A stretch of DNA of 64,000 nt from Lachnospiraceae bacterium (GTDB lineage Bacteria; Bacillota; Clostridia; Lachnospirales; Lachnospiraceae). The notes beneath the pieces were generated by a model, which ran no database searches, was not told where the DNA came from, and saw only the letters and a program-made list of their open reading frames with translations. A program made the position numbers and the translations under genes. How positions within the stretch are numbered: the first letter of the stretch is position 1; each line of letters opens with the position of its first letter. Shown here piece by piece: positions 52,543-61,680 of the stretch. The DNA lies in assembly GCA_024689465.1 (NCBI GenBank), contig JAILDL010000155.1, forward strand, positions 1-64,000, in the 5' to 3' direction.

Positions 52543-54942
52543 ATGAACAAGTGGAATGCCTTTGACATAAGCGCGGTATCTTTGGCGGATCCGTTCCTGG
52601 TAAATGCGTTGGATAAAGAGACGGCCTATCTGACCGCTTTTGATACGGATAAACTCCTTGCAGGGTTTCGGGAAACCGCAGGCCTTTCCTTAAGAGGGAA
52701 GACCCGTTACGAAGGCTGGGAAAACATGCTGATCGGAGGACATACCCTGGGGCATTTTCTGACCGCCGCTGCCCAGGCCTATGCTTCCGTGGATGTTCTG
52801 CCCGCTCACAGGGAAAAACTTTTTGAGATGCTCAAAGACCTGGCAACAGGCCTTCTGGAATGCCAGGAACACAGTAGGGGAAAGAGAGGCTTTCTCTTTG
52901 GAGCAACCCTTCCGGATCCTTCCAATGTGGAGAAGCAGTTCGATAATGTGGAAGAGGGAAAGACCAATATCATCACCGAAGCCTGGGTGCCCTGGTATAC
53001 CATGCACAAGATCCTGGCGGGTCTGGTATCGGCCTACGAACTGACCGGGATCGAAGAGCTTCTGATCGTTGCAAAGGGTGTGGGAGACTGGACCTATGAG
53101 AGAGCTTCTTCCTGGGATGAAGCGTTAAACCGAAAGGTATTGGAAACCGAGTTTGGCGGTATGAACGATGCATTATACGAGCTGTACCGGGTGACCGGTG
53201 TGGACCGGTATGCAGCAGCAGCCCATTATTTCGACCAGGAATCTCTGTATGAGAAAATCTTTACCGGAAGTGCGGATGTCTTAAATAACCTGCATGCCAA
53301 TACCACCATCCCCAAGTTCATCGGCTGTTTAAACCGCTACCGCGTGCTGCAGGGAAAACAGCTTTCCTGTGGGGAGACGGCCGAGACCGTGGATGCAAGC
53401 CACTATCTGGAGATCGCCAAGGTATTCTGGGATATGGTGGTGCAGCGGCATACCTATGTGACCGGTGCCAACAGCGAGTGGGAACATTTTGGCAAAGATT
53501 ACGTGCTGGATAAGGAACGGACCAATTGCAACAACGAAAGCTGCAATGTTTACAATATGCTGAAGCTGACCCGGATGCTCTATGAGATCACCGGGGAGAA
53601 AAAGTACGGGGAGTATTACGAACGGGCTTACATTAACCACATCCTGGCCAGCCAGGATCCGAAGACCGGCATGACCATGTATTTCCATCCCATGGCAAAC
53701 GGATACTTTAAGGTGTACGGAGAACCCTTTAACAAATTCTGGTGCTGTACCGGTTCCGGTATGGAAAACTTTACCAAGCTGGGAGACAGCATCTATTACC
53801 ATAACGAAGATACGGTCCTGGTAAATCTCTACCTGGCATCCGTTCTGACCTGGAAGGAACAGGATCTGGTACTGACCCAGACCGGGGATCTGACTGGAAA
53901 GCCGCAGATGACCTTCCGGATCGACTCCCTGACCGGGGGTGACCTGCAGGCAAAGGTATGCCTGCGCAGACCGGACTGGGTACAGGGGGAAATGACCGTC
54001 ACTGTCTCCGGAAGCGGATCGAATGCGCGGAAGATCACCGCGTCAAAAGAGGGCTTTGTGCTGGTGGAGGATCTGCAAAAGGGAGATGAGATCCTGGTAG
54101 AGTTGCCCATGGAGGTAAGCTGCTGCGCTACACCCGATGATCCATCATCCCTGGCGTTTACCTACGGGCCCTATGTTCTGAGTGCGGATCTGGGAGAGGA
54201 AAACGAAGAGATCACCACCACCGGTGTGATGGTATCCATACCGGCCAGAGCCGTTACCCCGGGAGATGTGATCCCTCTGCCGGAAGAAATTACATTGGAG
54301 CAGTTTCAACAGGATGTTTCCCGGTATATGGTTCCTGTTGAGAGCCAAGCGTCCGGGGATGGGCCTTTCTTTACCCTGCTGGATACAGGCCTTGTGTTTG
54401 CGCCCCATTATCAGAAGGTGCACCAGCGCTACGGCATCTACTGGTATTTAAAGAGCAGGGAAGAAGCGGACAAACTGAAAGAAGCGGCTGATCACATGGA
54501 AACACTGGATACGGTACAGCCCGGCTACGGACAGTATGAAAGCGATGAACTCCATGCCATGGAGGAAAAACATACCATCGCCGTAACCCACGGCGGTACC
54601 AGCCGGATGGCGGAAGCGGACGGCTATTTTACCTACCGCATGGTGGTGGAAAAGGGCAGAGAGAATGTGCTGGTCGTTACCTTCCTGAAGGAAGACAACG
54701 GCAGGAGCATCCACATTACCAGTCGCCATGTCAGTCTTTATGCAGGCTCCTTACACTACGAAGGAGAAGAAGACCGTTACTCTCTTACGATCCCCATTCC
54801 GGCAGGTGTGGTGGAGAGTGCGTTCCCTGTCACCGCAGGAGGGACGGAAAAGACGGTTGTACCCATTACCTTCCGGGGAATGAACGGGACACCTTCCCCC
54901 AGGGTCTGCGATTTTATCTACACCCGTAAATTATCGGAATAA
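52543..54942 (+). CDS. Glycoside hydrolase family 127-like beta-L-arabinofuranosidase
   Basis: 799 residues, no signal peptide, so cytosolic. Family features: (alpha/alpha)6 barrel segments GGHTLGHFLTAAAQAYA and EAWVPWYTMHKILAGLVSAYE. Likely Glu and Cys zinc ligands lie in NNESCNVYNMLKLTRM, and FWCCTGSGMENFTKLGDSIY holds the two Cys that act as zinc ligand and nucleophile in HypBA1. C-terminal beta domains follow. Start ATG 52543 (GGGGGAAG upstream) is preferred over ATG 52519. GH127/146 substrate specificity cannot be settled from sequence alone. Confidence 0.88.
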   Translation: MNKWNAFDISAVSLADPFLVNALDKETAYLTAFDTDKLLAGFRETAGLSLRGKTRYEGWENMLIGGHTLGHFLTAAAQAYASVDVLPAHREKLFEMLKDLATGLLECQEHSRGKRGFLFGATLPDPSNVEKQFDNVEEGKTNIITEAWVPWYTMHKILAGLVSAYELTGIEELLIVAKGVGDWTYERASSWDEALNRKVLETEFGGMNDALYELYRVTGVDRYAAAAHYFDQESLYEKIFTGSADVLNNLHANTTIPKFIGCLNRYRVLQGKQLSCGETAETVDASHYLEIAKVFWDMVVQRHTYVTGANSEWEHFGKDYVLDKERTNCNNESCNVYNMLKLTRMLYEITGEKKYGEYYERAYINHILASQDPKTGMTMYFHPMANGYFKVYGEPFNKFWCCTGSGMENFTKLGDSIYYHNEDTVLVNLYLASVLTWKEQDLVLTQTGDLTGKPQMTFRIDSLTGGDLQAKVCLRRPDWVQGEMTVTVSGSGSNARKITASKEGFVLVEDLQKGDEILVELPMEVSCCATPDDPSSLAFTYGPYVLSADLGEENEEITTTGVMVSIPARAVTPGDVIPLPEEITLEQFQQDVSRYMVPVESQASGDGPFFTLLDTGLVFAPHYQKVHQRYGIYWYLKSREEADKLKEAADHMETLDTVQPGYGQYESDELHAMEEKHTIAVTHGGTSRMAEADGYFTYRMVVEKGRENVLVVTFLKEDNGRSIHITSRHVSLYAGSLHYEGEEDRYSLTIPIPAGVVESAFPVTAGGTEKTVVPITFRGMNGTPSPRVCDFIYTRKLSE

Positions 54943-54992
54943 AGACCGGTTGTTCAAAAACGATCTTTGGAAAACAATCTTTGTGTCAGGGT

Positions 54993-55021
54993 TTGACCTG
55001 CACAGATTTAACAGCTATAAT
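54993..55021 (+). promoter_or_regulatory. Promoter of the cobalamin-riboswitch transcript
   Basis: TTGACC (54993-54998), 17 bp, TATAAT (55016-55021); transcript start near 55028. Confidence 0.75.
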
Positions 55022-55060
55022 AGGTCACGGCTGTATCAACAGCAAACCGAATATCGAAAA

Positions 55061-55255
55061 CATCAGGTGTCGGATCGGACAACGGAAGGCGGCAGATGCC
55101 CTCTGTTCCGGATCCGGTGAAAAGGGAAACAGGTGCAAATCCTGTACGAACTCGTCACTGTGATGGAGTTGCCGGGCTGTAATGTGTCACTGAAGAAGCC
55201 TCTTTGGGAAGACAAGCTGCGGCGTTAACTCCTAAGCCAGGAGACCTGCCTGATC
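55061..55255 (+). promoter_or_regulatory. Cobalamin riboswitch aptamer
   Basis: P1 is formed by ATCAGG (55062-55067) and CCTGAT (55249-55254). Within it are GGTGAAAAGGGAAACAGGTGC, GTCACTGTGA (55154-55164 area) and AGCCAGGAGACCTGCC (55235-55250), the conserved B12-box core. It is followed by an expression platform ending in the terminator at 55341. Binding of adenosylcobalamin or a related corrinoid is expected to end transcription and so shut off the DUF4430/ECF pair. Confidence 0.92.
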
Positions 55256-55340
55256 GTTGTGCGATAACCACGAGTAACTGGTTGCATGGGTTCAGACATA
55301 GAAAAGCTGTTTTCTAAGTCTTTGTTTTGTGCGCTTATAA

Positions 55341-55370
55341 CCTCTGCTCCGTGGCGAGCAGAGGTTTTTT
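55341..55370 (+). terminator. Riboswitch-controlled terminator
   Basis: CCTCTGCTC (55341-55349) pairs with GAGCAGAGG (55356-55364), then T6. It precedes the coding region by 160 nt. Confidence 0.9.
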
Positions 55371-55382
55371 GTGTGGCGACGA

Positions 55383-55479
55383 GCCAAGCGGCTGCCGTGC
55401 ATGCACAGGCAGACATTTGGCGAGCGCCTGCAATCCCGAAACAAGCGTAGTGGTTTCGGTGATGATTGCTCCGATCGGG
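55383..55479 (+). promoter_or_regulatory. Second structured leader segment, unknown
   Basis: Two strong hairpins lie between the terminator and the ribosome site. The first is GCCAA/TTGGC with GCTGCC/GGCAG and a GTGCATGCAC centre. The second is GCAATC/GATTGC (55430-55435, 55464-55469) enclosing CCGAAAC/GTTTCGG (55436-55442, 55453-55459). It does not match a riboswitch class I know. Read only when the terminator is bypassed. Confidence 0.5.
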
Positions 55480-55529
55480 GATGCGGGAAGAGACAGTCCA
55501 AATCATCACAGTATAACAAAGGAGATATT

Positions 55530-55949
55530 ATGAAGAAATCAACCAAAATCATTATTGCAGCGGTAGCAGTGGTAGCGATCATTGCGATCTTCTGCGGCGT
55601 TTACTTTGCAAACCGTCCCCAGGCACAGGCAGGGACCAAGGCTTACACCGTAGAAGTGAAGGATCAGGACGGTAACGTAAAGAGCTATTCCGGAAAGACC
55701 GATGCAGAGTTCTTAAGAGGTCTGATGGATGAACTTGCTGCAGCAGGAGACTTTTCCTATACCGGTTCCGATGGTGACTACGGTCTGTACATCGAGTCTG
55801 TAAACGGTATCACAGCAGATTACAACACAGACGGCGCTTACTGGTCCATCTACGTAAACGGTGAGTACGGTATGTACGGCGCAGATCAGCAGCCCGTAGC
55901 AGACGGAGATACCTTTACCTTCGCATACGAAGTTTACGTTGCAGAATAA
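55530..55949 (+). CDS. DUF4430-like membrane-anchored protein under B12 control
   Basis: 139 residues: N-terminal membrane anchor (IIIAAVAVVAIIAIFCGVYFA, no good lipobox) and an extracytoplasmic DUF4430/transcobalamin C-terminal-like domain (YTVEVKDQDGNVKSYSG, YWSIYVNGEYGMYGADQQPVADGDTFTFAYE). DUF4430 domains occur in cobalamin-binding proteins such as intrinsic factor and in bacterial uptake systems. Following a B12 riboswitch and an ECF S component, it is a candidate surface corrinoid binder. ATG 55530 has AAAGGAG upstream; the longer frame into the leader is rejected. Confidence 0.85.
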   Translation: MKKSTKIIIAAVAVVAIIAIFCGVYFANRPQAQAGTKAYTVEVKDQDGNVKSYSGKTDAEFLRGLMDELAAAGDFSYTGSDGDYGLYIESVNGITADYNTDGAYWSIYVNGEYGMYGADQQPVADGDTFTFAYEVYVAE

Positions 55950-55959
55950 GGAATCTGAC

Positions 55960-56463
55960 TTGAAAAAAAGTGTGTATGAGATTGCCAGCCTCGGAATGAT
56001 GCTGGCAATCATTGAAGTAGCCAAACGAAGTCTGGAATTCATTCCCAATGTGGAGATCGTGACCTTGCTGTTCATCCTGTTTGCCCTGCATTTTGGAAAA
56101 AAGGTGATCCTGGTCGCCTTAGCCTTTACTGGAGTGGAATCCATGGTATGGGGGATCAATACCTGGAATGTGATGTACCTGTACATCTGGCCGCTCCTGA
56201 TCCTGATCGTGGATCTGACCAGAAAGCATGCATCCTACTGGTTTTACTGTTTTCTGTCGGCCTTCTACGGACTGTTTTTCGGAGCACTGTGCAGTATCCC
56301 CTATTTTTTTATTGGCGGCCTTGTGACACAGTTTACCTGGTGGGTTGCGGGGATCCCTTATGATGTCCTCCATGGGATCAGTAATTTTATTCTTTGTCTG
56401 GTCCTGTTTAAGCCACTGGACTTTGCCCTTACAAAAGTCAGGCAATCCGCACAGAATCTATAA
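55960..56463 (+). CDS. ECF transporter S component, probably for cobalamin
   Basis: 167 residues with about five to six membrane helices (GMMLAIIEVAKRSLEFIPNVEIVTLLFILFALHFG, LYIWPLLILIVDLTRK, FYGLFFGALCSIPYFFIGG). ECF-type S components bind the vitamin and share an energising module encoded elsewhere. TTG 55960 is preferred, behind AAGGAATC; a TTG at 55939 lies within the upstream gene. Cobalamin specificity is inferred from the riboswitch and the DUF4430 neighbour. Confidence 0.85.
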   Translation: MKKSVYEIASLGMMLAIIEVAKRSLEFIPNVEIVTLLFILFALHFGKKVILVALAFTGVESMVWGINTWNVMYLYIWPLLILIVDLTRKHASYWFYCFLSAFYGLFFGALCSIPYFFIGGLVTQFTWWVAGIPYDVLHGISNFILCLVLFKPLDFALTKVRQSAQNL

Positions 56464-56491
56464 AAGCAACCGGTTTTCCGGTTGCTTTTTT
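56462..56491 (+). terminator. Intrinsic terminator after ECF gene
   Basis: AAAAGCAACCGG with CCGGTTGCTTTT around TTTT, then T-run. Confidence 0.92.
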
Positions 56492-56607
56492 AGTTGCACA
56501 AAACCGGCAGATCCGGCTGCCGGCTGTATAATTGTGAGCCAATTCACCCAAAACGGTTCTCTTATGTTACAATAAATCATTGAAAAACACATTTGAGGAG
56601 TAATCGC

Positions 56608-57885
56608 GTGGATATCAGAGAACAAGCACACAAAATGAAACTGGCTTCGCCCAAAATGGCGGCGACGAGTAATGAACTGCGCTGTAAGGCCCTGGAGATG
56701 GTGGCGGATGCGCTCCTTGCCCACAGGGAAGAGATTTTTGCAGCCAATCATACCGATCTGGAAAACGCAAAAGCAAACGGTATTTCCGATGCTGTTTATA
56801 AACGTCTTAAGTTTGATGAAGGAAAACTCTCCGGTGTGATCGACGGCATCAAACAGCTGATCGCACTTTCGGATCCCATCGGAAAAGTGCAGATGAAACG
56901 GCAGCTGGACGAAGGGCTGATCCTGCAGCGGATCTCCTGCCCCATCGGTGTCATCGGCGTGATCTTTGAAGCCAGACCCGACGCGCTGGTGCAGATTTCC
57001 ACGTTATGCATCAAAAGCGGTAACTGCGCCATTTTAAAGGGAGGTAAGGAAACCGCCCAGACCAATAAAGTGCTCTTTTCCATTATCCATGAAGCGGCTG
57101 TGCAGGCGCACCTTCCCGAAGAATGCCTGCTGCAGGCCCAGCTTCATAATGAGATCGATGAACTGCTCTCCTGTGAAAAGGATGTGGATCTGCTGATCCC
57201 CAGAGGCTCCAATGCCTTCGTGCAGTATATCATGAACAATACAAAGATCCCGGTCATGGGGCATGCAGACGGCGTATGCCATATCTATGTGGATGCGGAT
57301 GCAGATCTTGAACAGGCGATCCCCATCATCCTGGATGCCAAGACCCAGTACACCGCGGCCTGCAATGCCGTGGAAACATTGCTGGTAAACCGCAAGGTGG
57401 CAGCAGAATTTTTGCCGAAGCTTTCGGCGGCACTTTTGGCTTTTGGCGTTTCCCTGCGGGGGACAAAGGAAGTGCTGGACTACATCCCGGCAGAAGAGAT
57501 GGGAGAAGAAGAGTTCCATACGGAATACCTGGCGCTGACCGCATCGGTAAAACTGGTGGACAACGTAGCGGAAGCGGTGGACCATATCAACCGGTTCGGC
57601 TCCCATCACACCGACAGCATCCTCACCGAAAACGAGGAAACAGCGGCCTATTTCATGCAGATGGTGGATTCTGCGGGAGTATACCGAAACTGTTCCACCC
57701 GGTTTGCCGACGGCTTCCGTTACGGATTCGGAGCAGAAGTGGGGATCAGTACCAGCAAGCTTCATGCCAGAGGACCGGTAGGTCTGGAAGGGCTGATGAC
57801 CTATAAGTATCAGCTGTTTGGAAACGGACAGATTGTAGGAGATTATGCCGAAGGGAAAAAGCAGTTCCACTTTAAGGATCTGTAA
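56608..57885 (+). CDS. proA: Gamma-glutamyl phosphate reductase
   Basis: Second enzyme of proline synthesis. Family marks: CPIGVIGVIFEARPDALVQIS, LKGGKETAQTN, LIPRGSNAFVQYIM, MGHADGVCHIYVD, NAVETLLVN with the catalytic Cys just before (TAACNAVETL), and GFRYGFGAEVGISTSKLHARGPVGLEGL. 425 residues from GTG 56608 with TGAGGAG upstream. Not accompanied by proB here. Confidence 0.96.
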   Translation: MDIREQAHKMKLASPKMAATSNELRCKALEMVADALLAHREEIFAANHTDLENAKANGISDAVYKRLKFDEGKLSGVIDGIKQLIALSDPIGKVQMKRQLDEGLILQRISCPIGVIGVIFEARPDALVQISTLCIKSGNCAILKGGKETAQTNKVLFSIIHEAAVQAHLPEECLLQAQLHNEIDELLSCEKDVDLLIPRGSNAFVQYIMNNTKIPVMGHADGVCHIYVDADADLEQAIPIILDAKTQYTAACNAVETLLVNRKVAAEFLPKLSAALLAFGVSLRGTKEVLDYIPAEEMGEEEFHTEYLALTASVKLVDNVAEAVDHINRFGSHHTDSILTENEETAAYFMQMVDSAGVYRNCSTRFADGFRYGFGAEVGISTSKLHARGPVGLEGLMTYKYQLFGNGQIVGDYAEGKKQFHFKDL

Positions 57886-57953
57886 TCTTTGGCAAAGGAT
57901 TTTCAGTAAACAGGAAAGAAGGAAAAACCGCAGGATAAGGCGGTTAACAGATT

Positions 57954-60410
57954 ATGGCTGATAAACCCAGAGCAAGAGAAAAACATGTGACCGGCCAGGG
58001 GGCCGGCGTTCATAAAAGAGGAGAAGGTCTCGGCACCGGCCCGGTGGGAAGCGGCAGCAGCGTGAATCCTTCCGCATCCGGATCCGGCCGCAGCAGTGCG
58101 GCTCCTTCCAGAGGAATGAACAAGTATGCGATCATTGCCGTGATATTACTGCTTCTTTTTGGCGGCGGAGGCGGGATCGGTTCGCTCCTGGGAGGCGGAT
58201 CCGAGGATGCTTCCTATACGGAGACACCTGCTGTCACCACGACGACCCAGTCCGGTACTTCCTCTGCCGGCACGTCTACAGCAGGAGCCACCCTGGGCGC
58301 TTTGCCTTCTCTTACCAATTACAGCTCCCTTCTGGGACAGATCTCCGGCGGGACCACTTCCTCCGGATGGAGCGATACAGCCAATACCGGAAAACTGGAC
58401 CGGACCGTAGATGCAAGGGCCCGTGACAAATACACCACCATTTTGGGGAACGGACAGGATGTGATCAATATCCTGGTCTACATGTGCGGAACCGATCTGG
58501 AAAACCGTTCCGGCATGGCCACCAGAGACCTGACGGAAATGACGAAAGCCACCATTGGCAGCAATGTGCGCCTGATCGTCTATACCGGCGGCTGCCAGGG
58601 ATGGAAGAACAGTGTGATCTCTTCCTCTGTAAACCAGATTTATCAGGTGACGGGCGGCGGTCTGAAATGCCTGGAAAAGGATATGGGATCCAAACCCATG
58701 ACCGATCCCGCAACCCTGGTGGAATTTTTGAATTATGCAAAGAAAAACTATTCCGATGCCAACCGCAATATGCTGATCTTCTGGGATCACGGCGGCGGTT
58801 CCCTGACCGGCTACGGCTATGACCAGAAGTACCCCAACAGCGGTGCCATGAATCTGGCCGGGATCAACAATGCACTTAAGAGTGCGGATATGAAGTTTGA
58901 TCTGGTGGGCTTTGATGCCTGCCTGATGGCTACCGTGGAAACGGACCTGATGCTGGCCAATTATGCGGATTACGTCGTTGCATCCGAAGAAACAGAGCCC
59001 GGCGTGGGCTGGTATTATACCAACTGGCTGACCAACCTTTCCGCGGATCCTTCCATGGCCACCATCGACATCGGAAAGAACATCGCAGATGACTTTGTGG
59101 ACGAATGTGCCAGAAGCTGTGCCGGCCAGAAGACCACTCTTTCCGTGGTAGACCTGGCAGAACTGAGCAGGACCTTAGGCGATGACTTTGTGGCATTTTC
59201 CAAGTCCACTACCGATCTGATCAAGGAGGAACGGTACAAGGTGGTTTCCGATGCCCGCAGCAACGCCCGGGAATTTGCCCAGTCCTCCCGTATCGATCAG
59301 ATCGACCTGGTGCAGTTTGCGAAGAATATGGGAACCGAGGAGGGGAAAGCCCTTGCCGATACCCTGCTGGGCGCCGTGAAATACAACCGCACCAGCTCCA
59401 ATATGACCAATGCTTACGGGATCTCTGTATACTTCCCTTACCAGAAGGTGGGGAAGGTGGATTCCGCTATTACGACGTATAACGCCATTGACCTGCCGGA
59501 TGAATATTCCGCATGCATCCGGGAATTTGCTTCCCTGGAGGTGGCGGGGCAGGTATCCGGTTCTGCTTCCGGCTATGGATCTCCCCTGGGAATGCTGATG
59601 GGCGGCTTTTCTTCCGCCGGTGCATCCTCCCAGAGCGGTGATCAGATCGCATCCCTTTTGGGCGCCTTTATGGGCGGCAACAGTTCTACCCTGAGCGGTC
59701 TCTCTGCCCTTGGCAGTGCCTTTTTAAGCGACCGTGCACTTACTGATGAGCAGATGGCTTCCTACGTCAGCGCCCATCAGCTGGAGGCTTCTGCCCTTAC
59801 CTGGACCCGGCTGGAGGATGGCTCCTATGCCATTGCCCTTCCGGAAGAGCAGTGGGAACTGGTGCACAAGGTGGACCTGAACCTGTTCTACGATGATGGA
59901 GAAGGCTACATCGACCTGGGCCTGGATAACCTGTATACCTTTACGGAGGAAGGCTATCTGGTGGCGGATACGGATGATACCTGGCTTTCCCTGGATGATC
60001 AGCCGGTAGCCTATTATCACATGGATACCGTGGAAACAGAGGATGGTTATACCATTACCGGATACGTACCTGCTTTCTTAAACGGAGAGCGGGTAAAGCT
60101 GATCCTGCTCTTTGATGATGAACATCCCTACGGCTATGTGGCCGGCGCCCAGCCGGTTTATGCCGAGGATGAGACCGAAGCGGTGGCGAGAGGGTTGACA
60201 CAGATCGAAGAGGGAGATACCCTGGACTTTATCTGTGACTACTATGCTTATGACGGAACCTATGAAGACAGCTACTATCTGGGCGAACAGATGACCGTAG
60301 ACGGGGAACTGACCGTGAGCAACACCCGGGTCGGCTCGGATCTGCGCGCTCTGTACCGTTTTGAAGACATTTACGGCCAGCTTTACTGGTCGGATGTGGT
60401 CCCCCGTTGA
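57954..60410 (+). CDS. Membrane-anchored clostripain-related (C11) cysteine peptidase
   Basis: 818 residues. A ~55-residue basic, Gly/Ser-rich cytoplasmic head is followed by one membrane helix (YAIIAVILLLLFGGG) and a Gly/Ser/Thr linker. The C11 catalytic domain (about 165-540) has VYMCGTDLENRSGMATRDL, the catalytic His in FWDHGGGSLTGYGYD, and the catalytic Cys in FDACLMATVE. A C-terminal beta-rich domain completes it. Clostripain peptidases cleave after Arg. Single-pass orientation puts the peptidase outside the cell. The N-terminal ribosome site is weak. Confidence 0.9.
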   Translation: MADKPRAREKHVTGQGAGVHKRGEGLGTGPVGSGSSVNPSASGSGRSSAAPSRGMNKYAIIAVILLLLFGGGGGIGSLLGGGSEDASYTETPAVTTTTQSGTSSAGTSTAGATLGALPSLTNYSSLLGQISGGTTSSGWSDTANTGKLDRTVDARARDKYTTILGNGQDVINILVYMCGTDLENRSGMATRDLTEMTKATIGSNVRLIVYTGGCQGWKNSVISSSVNQIYQVTGGGLKCLEKDMGSKPMTDPATLVEFLNYAKKNYSDANRNMLIFWDHGGGSLTGYGYDQKYPNSGAMNLAGINNALKSADMKFDLVGFDACLMATVETDLMLANYADYVVASEETEPGVGWYYTNWLTNLSADPSMATIDIGKNIADDFVDECARSCAGQKTTLSVVDLAELSRTLGDDFVAFSKSTTDLIKEERYKVVSDARSNAREFAQSSRIDQIDLVQFAKNMGTEEGKALADTLLGAVKYNRTSSNMTNAYGISVYFPYQKVGKVDSAITTYNAIDLPDEYSACIREFASLEVAGQVSGSASGYGSPLGMLMGGFSSAGASSQSGDQIASLLGAFMGGNSSTLSGLSALGSAFLSDRALTDEQMASYVSAHQLEASALTWTRLEDGSYAIALPEEQWELVHKVDLNLFYDDGEGYIDLGLDNLYTFTEEGYLVADTDDTWLSLDDQPVAYYHMDTVETEDGYTITGYVPAFLNGERVKLILLFDDEHPYGYVAGAQPVYAEDETEAVARGLTQIEEGDTLDFICDYYAYDGTYEDSYYLGEQMTVDGELTVSNTRVGSDLRALYRFEDIYGQLYWSDVVPR

Positions 60411-60451
60411 TCACAGAGTAACCGGCAACCCGTTTCCGTGAGGACAAACAG

Positions 60452-61549
60452 ATGAACGAGATTTCGACAACGGATATTCATGAACTGGAAGCAAGAGAGA
60501 GAAAAGCAGTGGTTCAGGTAATGCTGAGTCTGGTGATCGCCTGTGTTTTTCTGGATACCGGATTTTTTATCTTTTACTACGTGACGGATGCCATTATACG
60601 CTATACCGTTATGGAATACATCATTGTCCGGGTCCTGGCGCCTTTCTCGGTCAACCTCCTCAGCTATCTGGTGGCGGTGATCGTCAATGAAAAGTGCGAT
60701 GTATCCGAGAAGACAAGAACCTATGTATGCTGCTTTTCCCTTTTGACCATCGCGGGCAGCATGGCGTTTTTCCACAGCTTTTTTCTGGCCCTTTTGTGCG
60801 GGCCGGCTCTTTGTATGACCTTCAGTACCATTTTTCATGACCGTTCGCTCATGGTCTTTGAACTGTTATACTGCCTGCTGATCCTTTTCTTTGCAGGCTT
60901 GTGGATCGTAGCGGAGAGACCGGAAGATGCGTACTATTACATTCAGCAGATCTTTGTTGCCATGTGCATTACCCTGCTGTTTTCTCTGGTCTGCTTTTCC
61001 ATGGAGGCCTATTCCAATTCCGTGGTCGCGGTTGTCAGGACCAGTAATACCATGCAGGAAGAGTATAAGGAACGGCTGGATGTGGACTTTCTGACCGGTG
61101 TTTTTTCCAGATCCTATTTCCAGGCGGAAGCCGTTAAGATGCTGGAGAGAGCAACTGCGGAGAATCCGGTGACCTTTGCGGTGATCGATATTGATAACTT
61201 CAAGTCCGTCAACGATACCTACGGACATGAAAACGGGGATGAAGTGCTGGTTACACTGGGGAAACTCATGAAGGACTACAATTCCTACAAGTGCCTTACC
61301 GGGCGCTATGGCGGAGAGGAATTTGTCTTTATCTTTGAAGGGGACGATGCAAAGACGCATCGCAGAACCCTGGAGGAGATCCGGGAATGCTTCTCCCTGC
61401 AGCATTATTCCTTTATGGACCGGACAGTCACCTTCTCCTGCGGGATGATCACCATCTATCAGCCGGAGAACTTTGAGAGTGTGTTTGCCAAGGCAGACCA
61501 GAATCTGTATATCTCCAAAGGAAAAGGGAAAAACTGCGTGACTGCGTAG
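60452..61549 (+). CDS. Membrane diguanylate cyclase
   Basis: 365 residues: about six N-terminal membrane helices (residues 20-195) and a GGDEF domain with active GGEEF (RYGGEEFVFIF), the nucleotide-binding VIDIDNFKSVNDTYGHENGDEVL, and FLTGVFSRSYF. Predicted to make c-di-GMP. No I-site RxxD is evident just before GGEEF (it reads KCLTG), so product inhibition may be weak. It opposes the two EAL proteins in the window. Confidence 0.92.
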   Translation: MNEISTTDIHELEARERKAVVQVMLSLVIACVFLDTGFFIFYYVTDAIIRYTVMEYIIVRVLAPFSVNLLSYLVAVIVNEKCDVSEKTRTYVCCFSLLTIAGSMAFFHSFFLALLCGPALCMTFSTIFHDRSLMVFELLYCLLILFFAGLWIVAERPEDAYYYIQQIFVAMCITLLFSLVCFSMEAYSNSVVAVVRTSNTMQEEYKERLDVDFLTGVFSRSYFQAEAVKMLERATAENPVTFAVIDIDNFKSVNDTYGHENGDEVLVTLGKLMKDYNSYKCLTGRYGGEEFVFIFEGDDAKTHRRTLEEIRECFSLQHYSFMDRTVTFSCGMITIYQPENFESVFAKADQNLYISKGKGKNCVTA

Positions 61550-61574
61550 CATGTTATCCACTGCTGATCTGGCG

Positions 61575-61671
61575 GCCTTGCAGGTGGTTGTCCATCCGCG
61601 AATCATTGTGGCGAATCATAGATTAGCCAAAGTGAGCGGAGAACAGCCGCCTGCAAGGCTTATTTTATTTG
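61575..61671 (+). terminator. Extended hairpin after the cyclase gene
   Basis: GCCTTGCAGG (61575-61584) pairs with CCTGCAAGGC (61650-61659). The pairing continues through TGGTTGT/ACAGCCG (G-U pairs), TCCGC/GCGGA and TCATTGTGGC/GCCAAAGTGA to a loop at ~61613-61625, so ~38 nt on each arm. A TTATTTTATTT run follows. A terminator-like or repeat element. Confidence 0.6.
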
Positions 61672-61680
61672 TGGATAGAC

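Noticed and set aside
55371..55529. 53-codon N-terminal extension of the DUF4430 protein
   Set aside because: It translates the structured leader; AAAGGAG and a proper membrane anchor begin at 55530.
57034..57870. 278-codon open frame, minus strand
   Set aside because: Antisense to proA, rich in Cys and His, no start signal.
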